A program made the position numbers and the translations under genes. Below are positions 18,581 through 27,883 of a DNA stretch of 64,000 nt, in pieces. The stretch's first letter is position 1. Each line of letters starts with the position of its first letter. The notes beneath the pieces are model-generated. The model worked only from the letters and a program-made list of their open reading frames with translations, ran no database searches and was not told the origin of the DNA. This DNA is from CALAED01 sp035765195 (lineage in GTDB: Bacteria; Actinomycetota; Actinomycetes; Streptosporangiales; Streptosporangiaceae). The DNA lies in the NCBI GenBank assembly GCA_035765195.1, contig DASTYC010000040.1, forward strand, positions 310,001 to 374,000, given 5' to 3'.

Positions 18581-19849
18581 CTACCAGGGCCACCACTGGC
18601 GGACCGACAGCTGACGCCACCAGCACCCTGGCCCCATCCCGGCCGCCGGTCGGCCGCCGCGCGCCGGCGCGCCGCCCCGTGCGTCGCGCCCGTAGGCCCG
18701 CCTGCTCCGTTGCCCGTGCCCCGGACCGTGTCCAGGCCCGTGCCCGGGACCGGGACCGTGCCGCCCCTGGTGCGGGACGATCGCGGCGAGGTCGAGCCCG
18801 CCGCCGCGCGGCGCGCCTCGGGCGGCGGGGGCCGCGACGGGCTCGCCGAGCACCAGCACCAGGTCGTCGGACAGCGCCCCGCAGGTGTGGTCGAACACCA
18901 GGCCGAGCAGCTTGGCGAGCGCCTCGCTGAGCGGTCTCGCGGAGAGCGCGGCGCGCACCCGATCGTCGAGGGCGAACATCTCACCGCCGGGATCGCGCGC
19001 CTCGATCAGGCCGTCGGTGTAGAACAGCAGCCGCTCGTCCGGCCGCAGCCGGGCCCGGTGCACGACCGGGGCCGGCCCCAGGCCGAGCGGCGGCGTCGAC
19101 GCGGGCGGGGCGAGCGGCTCGATGCGGCGGCCGACCCGCAGCGGCGGGTGGTGACCGCAGTTGACCAGACGCACCTCGCCGGGCACGAACTCGGCGATGA
19201 CGACCGTGACGAAGTCCTCGGGGCCGAGCCCGTGGCTGATCCTGCGGTCGAGCTCGCCGGCGAGCCGGACGAGATCCACGTCGGTCGCGGCCAGCTCGCG
19301 AAAGCTCGACAGCGTGTCGGCGGCGAGCCGGACGCCTTCCAGCCCCCGGCCCTTGACGTCGCCGACGATCAGCCGCAGGCCGGTCGGCGCCGGCACGGTG
19401 GCGTAGAAGTCGCCGCCGATCGGCGTCCCGTCGCCGGCGGACTGGTAGTGGGCGGCGAAGGCCATGCCGCCGATGGCCGACGGGATCGGGTGCAAGATGG
19501 CGCGATGCGCCACCTCCGCGACCTGCGTCATCCGGGCGAGCGCGTGGCCCTCCACGTCCCTGGCGCGCGCGATCAGCACCGCGATCGCGCCGCCGGCGAG
19601 CACGAGCGCCGTGCGCAGCACGTCGTCGACGGTGCCCACCGTGCCGTCCGCGAGCCCGGCTCCCGGCGCCAGCGCGCCGGCCAGGACCGCGAGGACCGCG
19701 GTGCGCCGGGCGCCCAGGCGTACGACGCCCAGCAACGGCCCGACGATCAGCAAGGTGGCGATCGAGCACCCGGGAAGCACCGCGTCACCCGCGGCGACGG
19801 CAGCCTCGAGCAGGAACGCCAAGGTAAGCCACCCTCGGCTGGAGCGCAT
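18581..19849 (-). CDS. Membrane-anchored PP2C/SpoIIE-type serine phosphatase
   Basis: 422 residues. Three to four N-terminal membrane helices (about residues 1-95) join a SpoIIE/RsbU-like PPM phosphatase domain. Metal-site motifs are GGDFYATVP, LIVGDVKGRGLEG, NCGHHPPL and LFYTDGLIEARD. Such enzymes dephosphorylate anti-anti-sigma factors and so switch on SigB-type sigma factors. A STAS protein and such a sigma factor lie at 41.7-43 kb, which makes a link possible but unproven. The ATG at 19849 is preceded by GGAGGG. The last 50 residues are Gly/Pro/His-rich and may be disordered. Confidence 0.9.
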   Translation of the reverse strand: MRSSRGWLTLAFLLEAAVAAGDAVLPGCSIATLLIVGPLLGVVRLGARRTAVLAVLAGALAPGAGLADGTVGTVDDVLRTALVLAGGAIAVLIARARDVEGHALARMTQVAEVAHRAILHPIPSAIGGMAFAAHYQSAGDGTPIGGDFYATVPAPTGLRLIVGDVKGRGLEGVRLAADTLSSFRELAATDVDLVRLAGELDRRISHGLGPEDFVTVVIAEFVPGEVRLVNCGHHPPLRVGRRIEPLAPPASTPPLGLGPAPVVHRARLRPDERLLFYTDGLIEARDPGGEMFALDDRVRAALSARPLSEALAKLLGLVFDHTCGALSDDLVLVLGEPVAAPAARGAPRGGGLDLAAIVPHQGRHGPGPGHGPGHGPGHGQRSRRAYGRDARGGAPARGGRPAAGMGPGCWWRQLSVRQWWPW

Positions 19850-19956
19850 CAGCCCTCCGCATGCGATCAGATGGTGTGGCGTTCCCGTGCGCCCCAAGTA
19901 GTCATCGTCTCACTTACGGTGACGTCTTATGGTGACTTTGGGCAAACCCCGGACCG

Positions 19957-20964
19957 TCACCCGGTGCGCATCGCCCGCAGCGACTCCTTGAGCGAGCCCA
20001 GCGTGGCGAAGACCGCGGTCGGCTCATATCCGCAGTGCGCCATGCAGTTGGCGCAGCGCGGGTCGTTGCCCCTGCCGTAACTGTCCCAGTCGGTGTCGTC
20101 GAGGAGCTCCTGGTAGGTCTTGGCATAGCCGTCCGACATCAGGTAGCAGGGCTTTTGCCAGCCGAACAGCGAGTACGACGGGATCGCCCACGCCGTGCAC
20201 GGGAAGTCGACCTTGCCCTCGAGGAAGTCCAGGAACAGCGGGGAGTGGTTGAGCCGCCAGCGCTTGCGGTTGCCGTTCGCGAACGCCTTGCGGAACAGCT
20301 CTCTGGTCTCCTGCACGCCGAGGAAGTGCTCTTGGTCGGGCGCCTTCTCGTAGGCGTAGGCCGGCGAGATCATCATCTCGTCGACCTTCAGGTCGTCGTT
20401 GAGGTAGTTCATGATGTCGATGACGCTTTGCGGGCTGTCGGTGTTGAAGAAGGTCGTGTTCGTCGTGACCCGGAAGCCGCGCCGCTGGCACTCGCGCACG
20501 GCGGCGACCGCCTCCTCGAACACCCCCTCCTTGCACACCGACGCGTCGTGCCGCTCCTGCAGGCCGTCGAGGTGGACGACCCAGGCGAAGTACGGCGACG
20601 GCTCGAACTGATCGATCTTGCGCGGGATCAGCAGCGCGTTCGTGCACAAGAAGACGAACTTCTTGCGCTTGGTGAGCTCCTTGACGATCTCGCCGATCTG
20701 CGGGTGCATGAGCGGCTCGCCGCCGGCGATCGACACCATCGGCGCCCCGCACTCCTCGATCGCGGCGACGGCCTGCTCGACCGGCATCCGTTGCTTGAGG
20801 ACGCTCGCCGGGTGCTGGATCTTTCCGCAGCCCGCGCACGCGAGGTTGCAGGCGAACAGCGGCTCCAGCTCCACGATCAGGGGAAACTTCTCCCGGCGGC
20901 GCAGGAGCTTTTGGCGCAGGATGTAGCCACCGATACGCAGCTGCTGGCGCAGGGGCATCGTCAT
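19957..20964 (-). CDS. hpnH: Adenosyl-hopene transferase HpnH (radical SAM)
   Basis: Adds the 5'-deoxyadenosyl group of SAM to diploptene, the first step to extended (C35) hopanoids. 335 residues. The radical-SAM cluster motif CxxxCxxC is CNLACAGC near residue 39, the GGE motif is in VSIAGGEPLMHP, and a C-terminal CANCMAHCGYEP supplies further cysteines as in the family. It is the last gene of the hopanoid operon, 22 bp downstream of shc. No hpnG nucleosidase, the next enzyme in side-chain maturation, is visible in this window. Confidence 0.96.
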   Translation of the reverse strand: MTMPLRQQLRIGGYILRQKLLRRREKFPLIVELEPLFACNLACAGCGKIQHPASVLKQRMPVEQAVAAIEECGAPMVSIAGGEPLMHPQIGEIVKELTKRKKFVFLCTNALLIPRKIDQFEPSPYFAWVVHLDGLQERHDASVCKEGVFEEAVAAVRECQRRGFRVTTNTTFFNTDSPQSVIDIMNYLNDDLKVDEMMISPAYAYEKAPDQEHFLGVQETRELFRKAFANGNRKRWRLNHSPLFLDFLEGKVDFPCTAWAIPSYSLFGWQKPCYLMSDGYAKTYQELLDDTDWDSYGRGNDPRCANCMAHCGYEPTAVFATLGSLKESLRAMRTG

Positions 20965-20986
20965 CGTGGTCGCCCTTCCTTCGTGA

Positions 20987-22873
20987 TCATCGTGCGCCGG
21001 CCTCGAGATAGCGGCCCAGCGCGCTCATTGGGAAGACCAGCCTGTACAAGTGGTAGTTGATGTAGAAGTCGCCGGGGAAGCCCGTGCCGGTGAAGTGCGG
21101 TTCGTCCCAGGTGCCGTCCCGGCGCTGATGCTCGACCAGCCAGCCGACGCCGCGCTCGACCGCCTTGGACGGCTCCGCGCCGGCCGCGCCGCCCTCACCC
21201 GCGGCGAGCAGCCCGATGAGCGCCCAGGCGGTCTGCGACGCCGTGGACTCGCCCCGGCCGATCCATGCGGGGTCGTCGTAGGACCGCAGGTCCTCGCCCC
21301 AGCCGCCGTCGTCGTTCTGCCGCTCCTCCAGCCAGGCGACGGCCCGCCTGATCGTCGGCTTCTCCGGCCGTACGCCCGCCGCGATCAGCGCCGGGAGCAC
21401 CGCCCCGGTCCCGTAGACGTGGTTGGCGCCCCACCGCCCGAACCATGACCCGTCGGCCTCCTGTGCCTTGAGCAGCCAGACGACGGCCCGCCGGACGACG
21501 TCGGAGTCGGCCTGCCCCTCGTGGGCCAGCGCCTCGACGACGTGCGCCGTGACATCGGCCGACGGCGGGTCGATCACCGCGCCGAAGTCGCAGAACGGCA
21601 GCCTGGTGCACAGCTCGCGGGTGTTGTCGGCGTCGAAGGCCCCGAAACCGCCGTCGCGCGAGACCATCCCGGCCATCCACCGCACCCCGCGGTCGATGGC
21701 CGCGGCGGACCCCGGCCGCGGCGTCCGCCGCAGCGCCAAGACCGCCTCGGCGGTGTCGTCGACATCGGGATAGCCGTCGTTGTCGAACTCGAACGCCCAC
21801 CCTCCTGGGGCCAGCCCCGGCCGGCGTACGGCCCAGTCGCCCGGCCCCTTGACCTCCTCGGCGAGCACCCAGTCGGCGGCCTTGGCCAGCGCCGGGTGGT
21901 CGCCGGGCAGCCCCGCGTCGGTGAGCGCGATGATCGCCAGCACGGTGTCCCACACCGGCGACTGGCAGGCCTCGAGCCGGCGACCTCGCTCGTCGCGGAT
22001 GGTGAACCGGTCGAGGCCCTCGAGGCCGCGCCGCATGATCGGGTGGTCGAGGTCGTAGCCGACCAGGTTGAGGGCCATCAGAGAGTAGACCCACGGCGGC
22101 TGGATGCCGCCCCAGCAGCCGTCGCGCTCCTGGCGGGCGATGATCCAGTCGGTCGCCCGGCGCAGCGCGGCCCGGCGCGCCGCGCGCAGCGGCCGGCGTT
22201 CGTAGCCGTGCAGCACCCGGTCGAGTCCGGAGAACACGCCCTCCCAGCTGAGCGGCCGGTGCCGCGGCGCCGGCCGCCGGCCGACGCGCAGCTCGGGCAG
22301 ATCGAACGGCAGCCGCCGGACCGGCCGCAGCGAGCCGATGATCGTCAGCGGGACGATCGTCTGCCGCGCCCAGCACGCCCAGTCGTAGACGTTCAGCGGG
22401 AACCACGACGGCAGGTACATCAGCTCCGGTGGCATGACCGGCAGGTCGTCCCATGACCACTGGCCGAACAACGCCAGCCAGATGCGGGTGAACACGCGGC
22501 TCGCCTCGATGCCGCCCTGGTCGCGGATGTAGGCGGCGGCACGGCGCAGGTGCGCCGCGTCCGCCGGGTCGCCGGCCAGCCGCAGCGCCACGTACGCCTC
22601 GATCGTGGTCGACAGGTCGGCGGGCCCGCCGTAGAAGTTGGCCCACGTGCCGTCGGACCGCTGCTGCGACCGGATCCACTCCGCGGCGGCCGCGGTGTCG
22701 CGCTCGTCGCGGATGCCAAGGAACTGCCGCAGCAGCAGATCCTCCGCGTCCATCGTCACGTTGGTCTCGAGCTCGCCCTTCCACCAGCCCTGCGGGGACT
22801 GCAGGGACAGCAGGTGCTCGCGGGCGGCGGCGAGCGCGGTCTCGGCCGTACGGATTCCGGGCGTCGTCATCAC
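20987..22873 (-). CDS. shc: Squalene-hopene cyclase
   Basis: Cyclises squalene to hopene/diplopterol at the membrane. 628 residues, normal length for the family. The catalytic DVDDTA motif lies near residue 371, and several QW repeats are visible (for example QSPQGWWKGE, QERDGCWGG, QNDDGGWGE, QRRDGTWDE). The N-terminal half carries the QxxDGTWANFYGGP block. It lies between the prenyl synthase (6 bp upstream) and hpnH (22 bp downstream) in one transcript. Confidence 0.97.
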   Translation of the reverse strand: MMTTPGIRTAETALAAAREHLLSLQSPQGWWKGELETNVTMDAEDLLLRQFLGIRDERDTAAAAEWIRSQQRSDGTWANFYGGPADLSTTIEAYVALRLAGDPADAAHLRRAAAYIRDQGGIEASRVFTRIWLALFGQWSWDDLPVMPPELMYLPSWFPLNVYDWACWARQTIVPLTIIGSLRPVRRLPFDLPELRVGRRPAPRHRPLSWEGVFSGLDRVLHGYERRPLRAARRAALRRATDWIIARQERDGCWGGIQPPWVYSLMALNLVGYDLDHPIMRRGLEGLDRFTIRDERGRRLEACQSPVWDTVLAIIALTDAGLPGDHPALAKAADWVLAEEVKGPGDWAVRRPGLAPGGWAFEFDNDGYPDVDDTAEAVLALRRTPRPGSAAAIDRGVRWMAGMVSRDGGFGAFDADNTRELCTRLPFCDFGAVIDPPSADVTAHVVEALAHEGQADSDVVRRAVVWLLKAQEADGSWFGRWGANHVYGTGAVLPALIAAGVRPEKPTIRRAVAWLEERQNDDGGWGEDLRSYDDPAWIGRGESTASQTAWALIGLLAAGEGGAAGAEPSKAVERGVGWLVEHQRRDGTWDEPHFTGTGFPGDFYINYHLYRLVFPMSALGRYLEAGAR

Positions 22874-22879
22874 CGGTCC

Positions 22880-23893
22880 CTACCGATCCCGAGCGGTCAC
22901 GAAGTGGGTGAGGCCGAGGAACTCCTCGCGCACCGCGTCGGGCATCTCGGCGCTCTTGAGCCGGTCGGTCGCCTTGACCAGCCGGCGCTCGGCCTCGTCC
23001 TCCGCCCAGTCGCGGCCGCCGGCCTCCTCGACGAGCCTGGCCGCCAGCCGCAGGTCGTCCTCGGTGAGCGGTTCGGGCTGGAAGATCAGCTCGGACAGCC
23101 GCGCCGATGCGTCGGCGCCGGCCGTCAGCGCGGCCACGACCGGCAGCGACTTCTTGCGGGAGCGCAGGTCGGACAGCACCGGCTTGCCGGTGACCTCCGG
23201 GCTGCCCCAGATGCCGAGCAGGTCGTCGATGAGCTGGAAGGCCAGGCCGAGCTGGACGCCGAAGTCGGTCAACGCGGTCACCAGGTCGGCGGGCGCCTCG
23301 GCGAGCATGGCTCCGACCGAGCACGAGCAGGCCAGCAGCGAGGCGGTCTTGTCGCCCGACATCGACAGGCATTCGTCGAGCGTGACGTCCCGGCGCTCTT
23401 CGAACTCCAGGTCGAGCGACTGCCCGGCGATGAGCCGCTGCGCGGCCGCGGTGAGCCCGCGCGCCGCCCAGTAGCCCCCCCGCGTCCCCTGGTCGAGCAG
23501 CACCTCCACGGCGAGGGTGAGCAGGGCGTCGCCGCCGAGGATGGCGGCCGAGGAGCCGAACAGCGTCCACGCCGCGGGCCGGTGCCTGCGGGTCCGGTCG
23601 CCGTCCATGATGTCGTCGTGGAGCAGCGAGAACGCGTGGACCAGTTCGACCGCGGCGGCGCCGGGCACGCCGGTCTCGGCCGGCGCTCCGGCGGCGCGCG
23701 CCGACAGCAGCGCGAGCGCCGGGCGCAGCGCCTTGCCGCCGCCGTCGGCGGGGCTTCCGTCGAACTCGATCCAGCCCATGTGGTAGGCGGCGAGCCGGCG
23801 CATCTGGGGGTTGAGCCGGTCGACCGCCTCCCGCAGGGTCGGTTCGACCAGCGCCCTGACGACGGAGAGCGAGGATGGCGCGACCGCGGTCAT
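22880..23893 (-). CDS. Polyprenyl synthetase family protein (all-trans, farnesyl-diphosphate-synthase-like)
   Basis: 337 residues. The first aspartate-rich motif is LLHDDIMDGD and the second is LIDDLLGIWG, where the final Asp of DDxxD is Gly, as in many actinobacterial homologues. Other family blocks are GKALRPALALLSA and GDALLTLA. In this operon it most likely supplies farnesyl diphosphate for squalene made by HpnC/D/E. The ATG overlaps the hpnE stop by 4 bp (ATGA), so translation is coupled. Product chain length cannot be read with certainty. Confidence 0.92.
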   Translation of the reverse strand: MTAVAPSSLSVVRALVEPTLREAVDRLNPQMRRLAAYHMGWIEFDGSPADGGGKALRPALALLSARAAGAPAETGVPGAAAVELVHAFSLLHDDIMDGDRTRRHRPAAWTLFGSSAAILGGDALLTLAVEVLLDQGTRGGYWAARGLTAAAQRLIAGQSLDLEFEERRDVTLDECLSMSGDKTASLLACSCSVGAMLAEAPADLVTALTDFGVQLGLAFQLIDDLLGIWGSPEVTGKPVLSDLRSRKKSLPVVAALTAGADASARLSELIFQPEPLTEDDLRLAARLVEEAGGRDWAEDEAERRLVKATDRLKSAEMPDAVREEFLGLTHFVTARDR

Positions 23894-25263
23894 CGGATCC
23901 GCCCCCCGTCTACGTCGGCGGCGGCCGAGACGCGGGCCAGCCGGGCCGCGTTGAGTCCGCTTCGCACGGCTCCCTCCATGGTGTCGGGCCAGCCCGTGTC
24001 GGTCCACGCGCCGGCGAGGAAGAGCCCGGGCAGCCTCGTCGCCGCGGCAGGCCGCAGCGCACCGCTGCCCGGAATCTGACGGAATGTGGCCCGCCGTTCC
24101 CTGGTCACGAAGAAGTCCGTGATCCGCGCCTGCCGCGCGGCGGGGAAGAGGCGTTCCAGGGCCGGGACGAACGCGGCCCGAATCTTCTCGGTGGGCGTGT
24201 CGATCCACTCGTCCGCGGCCGACACCGACGACGCGAGGTACTGCCCACGGCCCTGCCCGGCGACCCGGGTGCGGTCGAAGACCCACTGCACCGGCGAGTC
24301 CACCGCCGCGGCGAACGGCAGGTCCATGACGGTGCGGTCGTAGACCGCGTGCACGTTCACGATCGGGCTGGAACCCAGGCCGCGCCACCGCTCCCGGCCG
24401 GGCGCCGCCCGCTCGGGGACGAGGTCGGCCGCGACCTCGTGCGGCACCGCCACGATCACCACGTCGGCCGGCACCCGCGACCCGTCCACGATGAGGTCGA
24501 AGCCCGCTCCCCCGGGCCCATCGCGGTCAGGGTCGCTGCGCGGCTCGATGGCCTCCACCTTGGACTTGAGGTGCACGGTGCCGATGAGGCGGGCCGCGGC
24601 CTCGCCGTGCAACTCGCCGAGCGGCACGTCGGGCACGCCGATGTCGGCGGCGTCGTGCCGGCCGAGCAGCGCGGTCTGGCAGACCATCGCGGCCGGTCCC
24701 AGTACCGCCTCGTCGACCCCGATATTGAGCGCCGCCACGACGAACAGCTCCCACAGCGCGCGCCGCGCCCAGTCGCGCTGGCCGTGCGCCGCCAGCCAGT
24801 CCCCGAGGCGCTCCCCGTCGCGCGCGGTGTCGACGCCCCGCAGCGCCAGCGACGCCCGGACGGCGCGGAGCCGGTCGGCGGGCGTGAGCAGGTCGTAGCG
24901 CGCCAGCGCCGGCAACAGGTGCAGCGGGCCGGGCAGGGCCGCGCGGCGCAGCCGCGCCCGGCGCCCGTCGGGCGCCAGCACGGTCACGTCGAAGCGGTCC
25001 TGGATCCGGGTCTTGTCCGCCACGCCGAGCCGGTCGAGCAGCCCGCGGTAGGCGGTGCAGCACCGCAGGAAGACGTGCTGGCCGTTGTCCACGATCAGAT
25101 CGCCGCGCTGGAAGGAGCAGGTGGCGCCGCCCAGCCGGGGCCGCGACTCGAAGAGCGTGACCTCGGCCCCGGCCTCGCGCAGCGCCAGGGCGGCGGTGAT
25201 GCCCGCCAGCCCCCCGCCGACGATCACCGCGCGGACGCCCCGCCCGGCGCCCGGGTCGCTCAT
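23890..25263 (-). CDS. hpnE: Squalene-associated FAD-dependent desaturase HpnE
   Basis: 457 residues. HpnE reduces hydroxysqualene to squalene, the last step of the HpnCDE squalene route. An N-terminal dinucleotide fold VIVGGGLAGITAALAL is followed by VTLFESRPRLGGATCSF (FAD binding). The C-terminal FAD motif is GLFLAGAWTDTGWPDTMEGAV. It resembles carotenoid desaturases but keeps the HpnE block VDNGQHVFLRCCTAYR. The ATG is inside the hpnD stop and its own stop is inside the prenyl synthase start, so it is coupled on both sides. Confidence 0.95.
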   Translation of the reverse strand: MSDPGAGRGVRAVIVGGGLAGITAALALREAGAEVTLFESRPRLGGATCSFQRGDLIVDNGQHVFLRCCTAYRGLLDRLGVADKTRIQDRFDVTVLAPDGRRARLRRAALPGPLHLLPALARYDLLTPADRLRAVRASLALRGVDTARDGERLGDWLAAHGQRDWARRALWELFVVAALNIGVDEAVLGPAAMVCQTALLGRHDAADIGVPDVPLGELHGEAAARLIGTVHLKSKVEAIEPRSDPDRDGPGGAGFDLIVDGSRVPADVVIVAVPHEVAADLVPERAAPGRERWRGLGSSPIVNVHAVYDRTVMDLPFAAAVDSPVQWVFDRTRVAGQGRGQYLASSVSAADEWIDTPTEKIRAAFVPALERLFPAARQARITDFFVTRERRATFRQIPGSGALRPAAATRLPGLFLAGAWTDTGWPDTMEGAVRSGLNAARLARVSAAADVDGGRIR

Positions 25264-26123
25264 CGCCCGGCTCCGGTGAGGGCGCGCACGGCCACGATGG
25301 CCTTCTCCCACGGCGGCAGGGACATCCGGGTGGTCACGGCCGTCAGCGGGTCGGCCGCGATGCGTTCCAGGAGCCGCCGGTAGATGCCCGACATCGCGCC
25401 CGTGCAGGCGGCGCTGCGCCGATCGAGCATGGGCAGCAGCCGCAGCCCGCGCAGGTACCATTCGCGGGCCCGGTCGGCCTCGAAGCGCACCAGCGCGCCG
25501 ACGCGGTCAGGCGGGTCGGATTCGAGGTCCAGCACGCACTCGAAACGTTCCAAGTCCTCGGCGGGCAGGTAGATGCGGCCGCTTTGCCGGTCCTCTTTGA
25601 TGTCGCGCAGGATGTTGGTGAGCTGGAGCGCGACGCCGAGCGCGTCGGCCAGCGGCGCCGCCGCCGCCATGTCGTCGGCGCCGAAGATGCCCAGCGACAG
25701 CCGCCCTATCGAGCCGGCCACGTTGCGGCAGTAGCGCACGAGGTCGTCGATGGTCTTGTAGGAGTTGCCGCGTACGTCGGCCTCGCAGCCGTCGATCAGC
25801 TCGGCGAAGGCGTCCAGCGGGATCGGGTAGCGCAGGGCGGCGTCGGCCAGCGCGATGAGCACGGGATCGCCGGAGGCGTCCGGCGCCGCGGCGGCGAGCC
25901 GGTCGAGCTGGCGGCGCGTGTCGGCGAGCTGGGCGAGCCGCAGCTCGGTGGGCCCGTCGCCGTCGCCGATGTCGTCGACGCGCCGGGCGAAGGCGTACAC
26001 GGCGCTCAGCGCATGCCGTTTGGGCGGCGGAAGCAGGCGGATGCCATAGGAGAAGTTGCGGGCCCGGGTACGGACGATGTGCTCGCAGTGCTGATACGCG
26101 GCGGGCGTCTCCAACCGGTTCAC
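25260..26123 (-). CDS. hpnD: Presqualene diphosphate synthase HpnD
   Basis: 287 residues of the squalene/phytoene synthase family. HpnD joins two farnesyl diphosphates into presqualene diphosphate. Substrate motifs are RRVDDIGDGDG and LTNILRDIKEDRQSGRIYLP. I prefer GTG at 26123, giving the GTGA overlap with hpnC that matches the other junctions of this operon. An ATG at 26150 in the same frame adds nine residues and cannot be excluded. Followed directly by hpnE. Confidence 0.94.
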   Translation of the reverse strand: MNRLETPAAYQHCEHIVRTRARNFSYGIRLLPPPKRHALSAVYAFARRVDDIGDGDGPTELRLAQLADTRRQLDRLAAAAPDASGDPVLIALADAALRYPIPLDAFAELIDGCEADVRGNSYKTIDDLVRYCRNVAGSIGRLSLGIFGADDMAAAAPLADALGVALQLTNILRDIKEDRQSGRIYLPAEDLERFECVLDLESDPPDRVGALVRFEADRAREWYLRGLRLLPMLDRRSAACTGAMSGIYRRLLERIAADPLTAVTTRMSLPPWEKAIVAVRALTGAGR

Positions 26124-26944
26124 CTCTCTTTCGTCAAGATGCGGAGCCATTCGCGGACGAGTCGGGGCTTCCCGGGACGGAGCCGGCGGCCGAGGACGTC
26201 ATAGCGGCCTCGTTCGAGCGCCGCCACGGTCGCCCGCCCGCCCGCCGCATAGCCGGCGACTGCGATCTTGGCGAACCCGGTCAGGCCGGCGATCAGCGGA
26301 ATCCCCCCGTTGAGCAGCTGCGACGCGCGAGTGACCTCGAGCGCCACCACGCCGCGCAACCGCGTCGGCGTGATCGTTTCTTTGATGTCCGTCTCGTCAC
26401 AGCCAAAACGACGAAGATCGTCTCCGGGCAGGTAGACGCGCCCTCGCTCGTAGTCCTCCCCGACGTCCTGGCAGTGCTCGATGATCTGCAACGCGCTGCA
26501 GATCTTGTCGGACAGGCGGACGCGTTCGGCGGTCGCCGCGCCGAAGACGTGCAGCACGATCTGCCCGACCGGGTTGGCGGACAGCTCGCAGTACGCCATG
26601 AGATCGGCGAAGGTGGCATAGCGCGTGACCACCTGGTCTTGCCGGTTGGCCGCGACCAGCCGCCGGAACGGCTCGATGGGGATGGCGCAGGAGGCGACGG
26701 TGGGGGCCAGCGCCCGCAGCACCGGAAGCCGCGGCGTGGCGCCGGAGTCGATGCGGTCGAGGTCGGCGTCCACCTCGTCGAGCAGCCTCATGCGCTCCGG
26801 TTGCGGCGCGTCGTCGCCGATGTCGTCGACGAGCCTGGCATAGCAGTACACGGCGAGCAGGTGCCGGCGGTACCGCGCGGGCAGCACCCGCGCCGCCACG
26901 GGGAAGTTCTCCAGCCCAGCCTTCTCTGCTATGACGTCCGACAC
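26120..26944 (-). CDS. hpnC: Hydroxysqualene synthase HpnC
   Basis: 274 residues, a second squalene/phytoene synthase paralogue. HpnC converts presqualene diphosphate to hydroxysqualene. Motifs are RLVDDIGDD near residue 40 and QDVGEDYERGRVYLP, with the sequence differences from HpnD expected of the pair. The GTG at 26944 is chosen because GGAGGAGG precedes it by about 5 nt; the ATG at 26968 has no ribosome site. It is the first gene of the hopanoid operon. An AT-rich island (27030-27070) in the 142-bp gap to the MarR gene is the likely promoter region. Confidence 0.94.
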   Translation of the reverse strand: MSDVIAEKAGLENFPVAARVLPARYRRHLLAVYCYARLVDDIGDDAPQPERMRLLDEVDADLDRIDSGATPRLPVLRALAPTVASCAIPIEPFRRLVAANRQDQVVTRYATFADLMAYCELSANPVGQIVLHVFGAATAERVRLSDKICSALQIIEHCQDVGEDYERGRVYLPGDDLRRFGCDETDIKETITPTRLRGVVALEVTRASQLLNGGIPLIAGLTGFAKIAVAGYAAGGRATVAALERGRYDVLGRRLRPGKPRLVREWLRILTKER

Positions 26945-27086
26945 ATCCCCTCCTCCTGCCACGCCCATTTCATCGTGCCGCGATATACAGAGCCTGTCAT
27001 GACCGGAAAGGGCCGGTGAGAATGCTTGATGTCGCGCTACGATATTTGGTATTATTCGCCCGCTATTAACGCGGTCGGATCCGCCC

Positions 27087-27569
27087 TCAGCTCTGCAGCG
27101 GTGGCGCTACGGCGCGGAGCTCAGAAAGATAGGGCGTGACCAGCTCACTGAGGCGGATCTCTGTCATGTGCAGCATGGTAAGCGCCTTGAGCCGCCGCTC
27201 CCCGAGCCGGGTGAGACGGATGCGCACGATCCGCCCGTCGCACGGATCCGGCCAGCGTTCGACCAGCCCGGCGCCCTCGGCCCGGTCGATGAGCTCGACC
27301 GCGCTGTGATGGCGCAGCACGAGGATCTCCGCGATTTCCCCGATCGTCGGCGGCAACTCCTTGGGGTGACCTTTGATCGTGACCAGCAGTTGATGCTGGA
27401 CCGGGGTCAGCCCCGCGGCCCTGGCCTCCTGCTCCCGCCAGCGCAGGAACCGGTGCAGCAGCGTCCGGAACTCCAGGAGATCCGCGAACTCCTGACGCGT
27501 GAGTCCGTCCGCCCTATCGCCCAATGGTCCAATTCCTCCCACCCGCCTGTAGTCAGGATAGATGGCCAT
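27087..27569 (-). CDS. MarR family transcriptional regulator
   Basis: 160 residues with the MarR winged helix-turn-helix: LTPVQHQLLVTIKGHP, IGEIAEILVLRHHSAVELIDRAEGAGLVER (recognition helix) and the wing DPCDGRIVRIRLTRLG. Terminal helices provide dimerisation. MarR repressors usually bind phenolic or oxidising ligands and regulate adjacent genes. Here it lies just upstream of the hopanoid operon on the same strand and is divergent from the FAD oxidoreductase gene, so either could be its target. The start at 27569 is favoured by family length; 27629 is also in frame. Confidence 0.88.
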   Translation of the reverse strand: MAIYPDYRRVGGIGPLGDRADGLTRQEFADLLEFRTLLHRFLRWREQEARAAGLTPVQHQLLVTIKGHPKELPPTIGEIAEILVLRHHSAVELIDRAEGAGLVERWPDPCDGRIVRIRLTRLGERRLKALTMLHMTEIRLSELVTPYLSELRAVAPPLQS

Positions 27570-27883
27570 GGGTGGGCGCAGCGTACCTTCCGGCCGGTGG
27601 ATACGCACGAGGTTGCCGGGATTGGCCACCGGTGGCGAGTCGCGGGGCTCCGGCGTTACTCGAACGTCGCCCGGTCATCAATCGAACATCGGCCGGGCGC
27701 CGCCCGCACCACCATTTCGTGACCGATCCTTTATCGTTCAATCGTTTTTGGCCGCGGACCCGTCGCGGGGACGCGGAACCGCCGCAATTCAGGCGCCGCG
27801 CCGCCGGCCACCGGTTTCGCCACGGTAGGCCGGATGCCGGACGGCCGGGATAAGGCGACCGGCGACGGGGCAAGGGTCGCACT
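27570..27883. other. Divergent intergenic region with palindromes, MarR gene / FAD oxidoreductase
   Basis: 314 bp without a convincing gene. GCCACC-GGTGGC is a perfect 12-bp palindrome at 27625-27636, and ggccaccggt recurs near 27807. An imperfect direct repeat tcgaac-g/a-tcg-c/g-ccgg lies near 27660-27700. T-rich sequence at 27730-27750 could be a promoter core. These are candidate MarR sites only. Confidence 0.4.
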
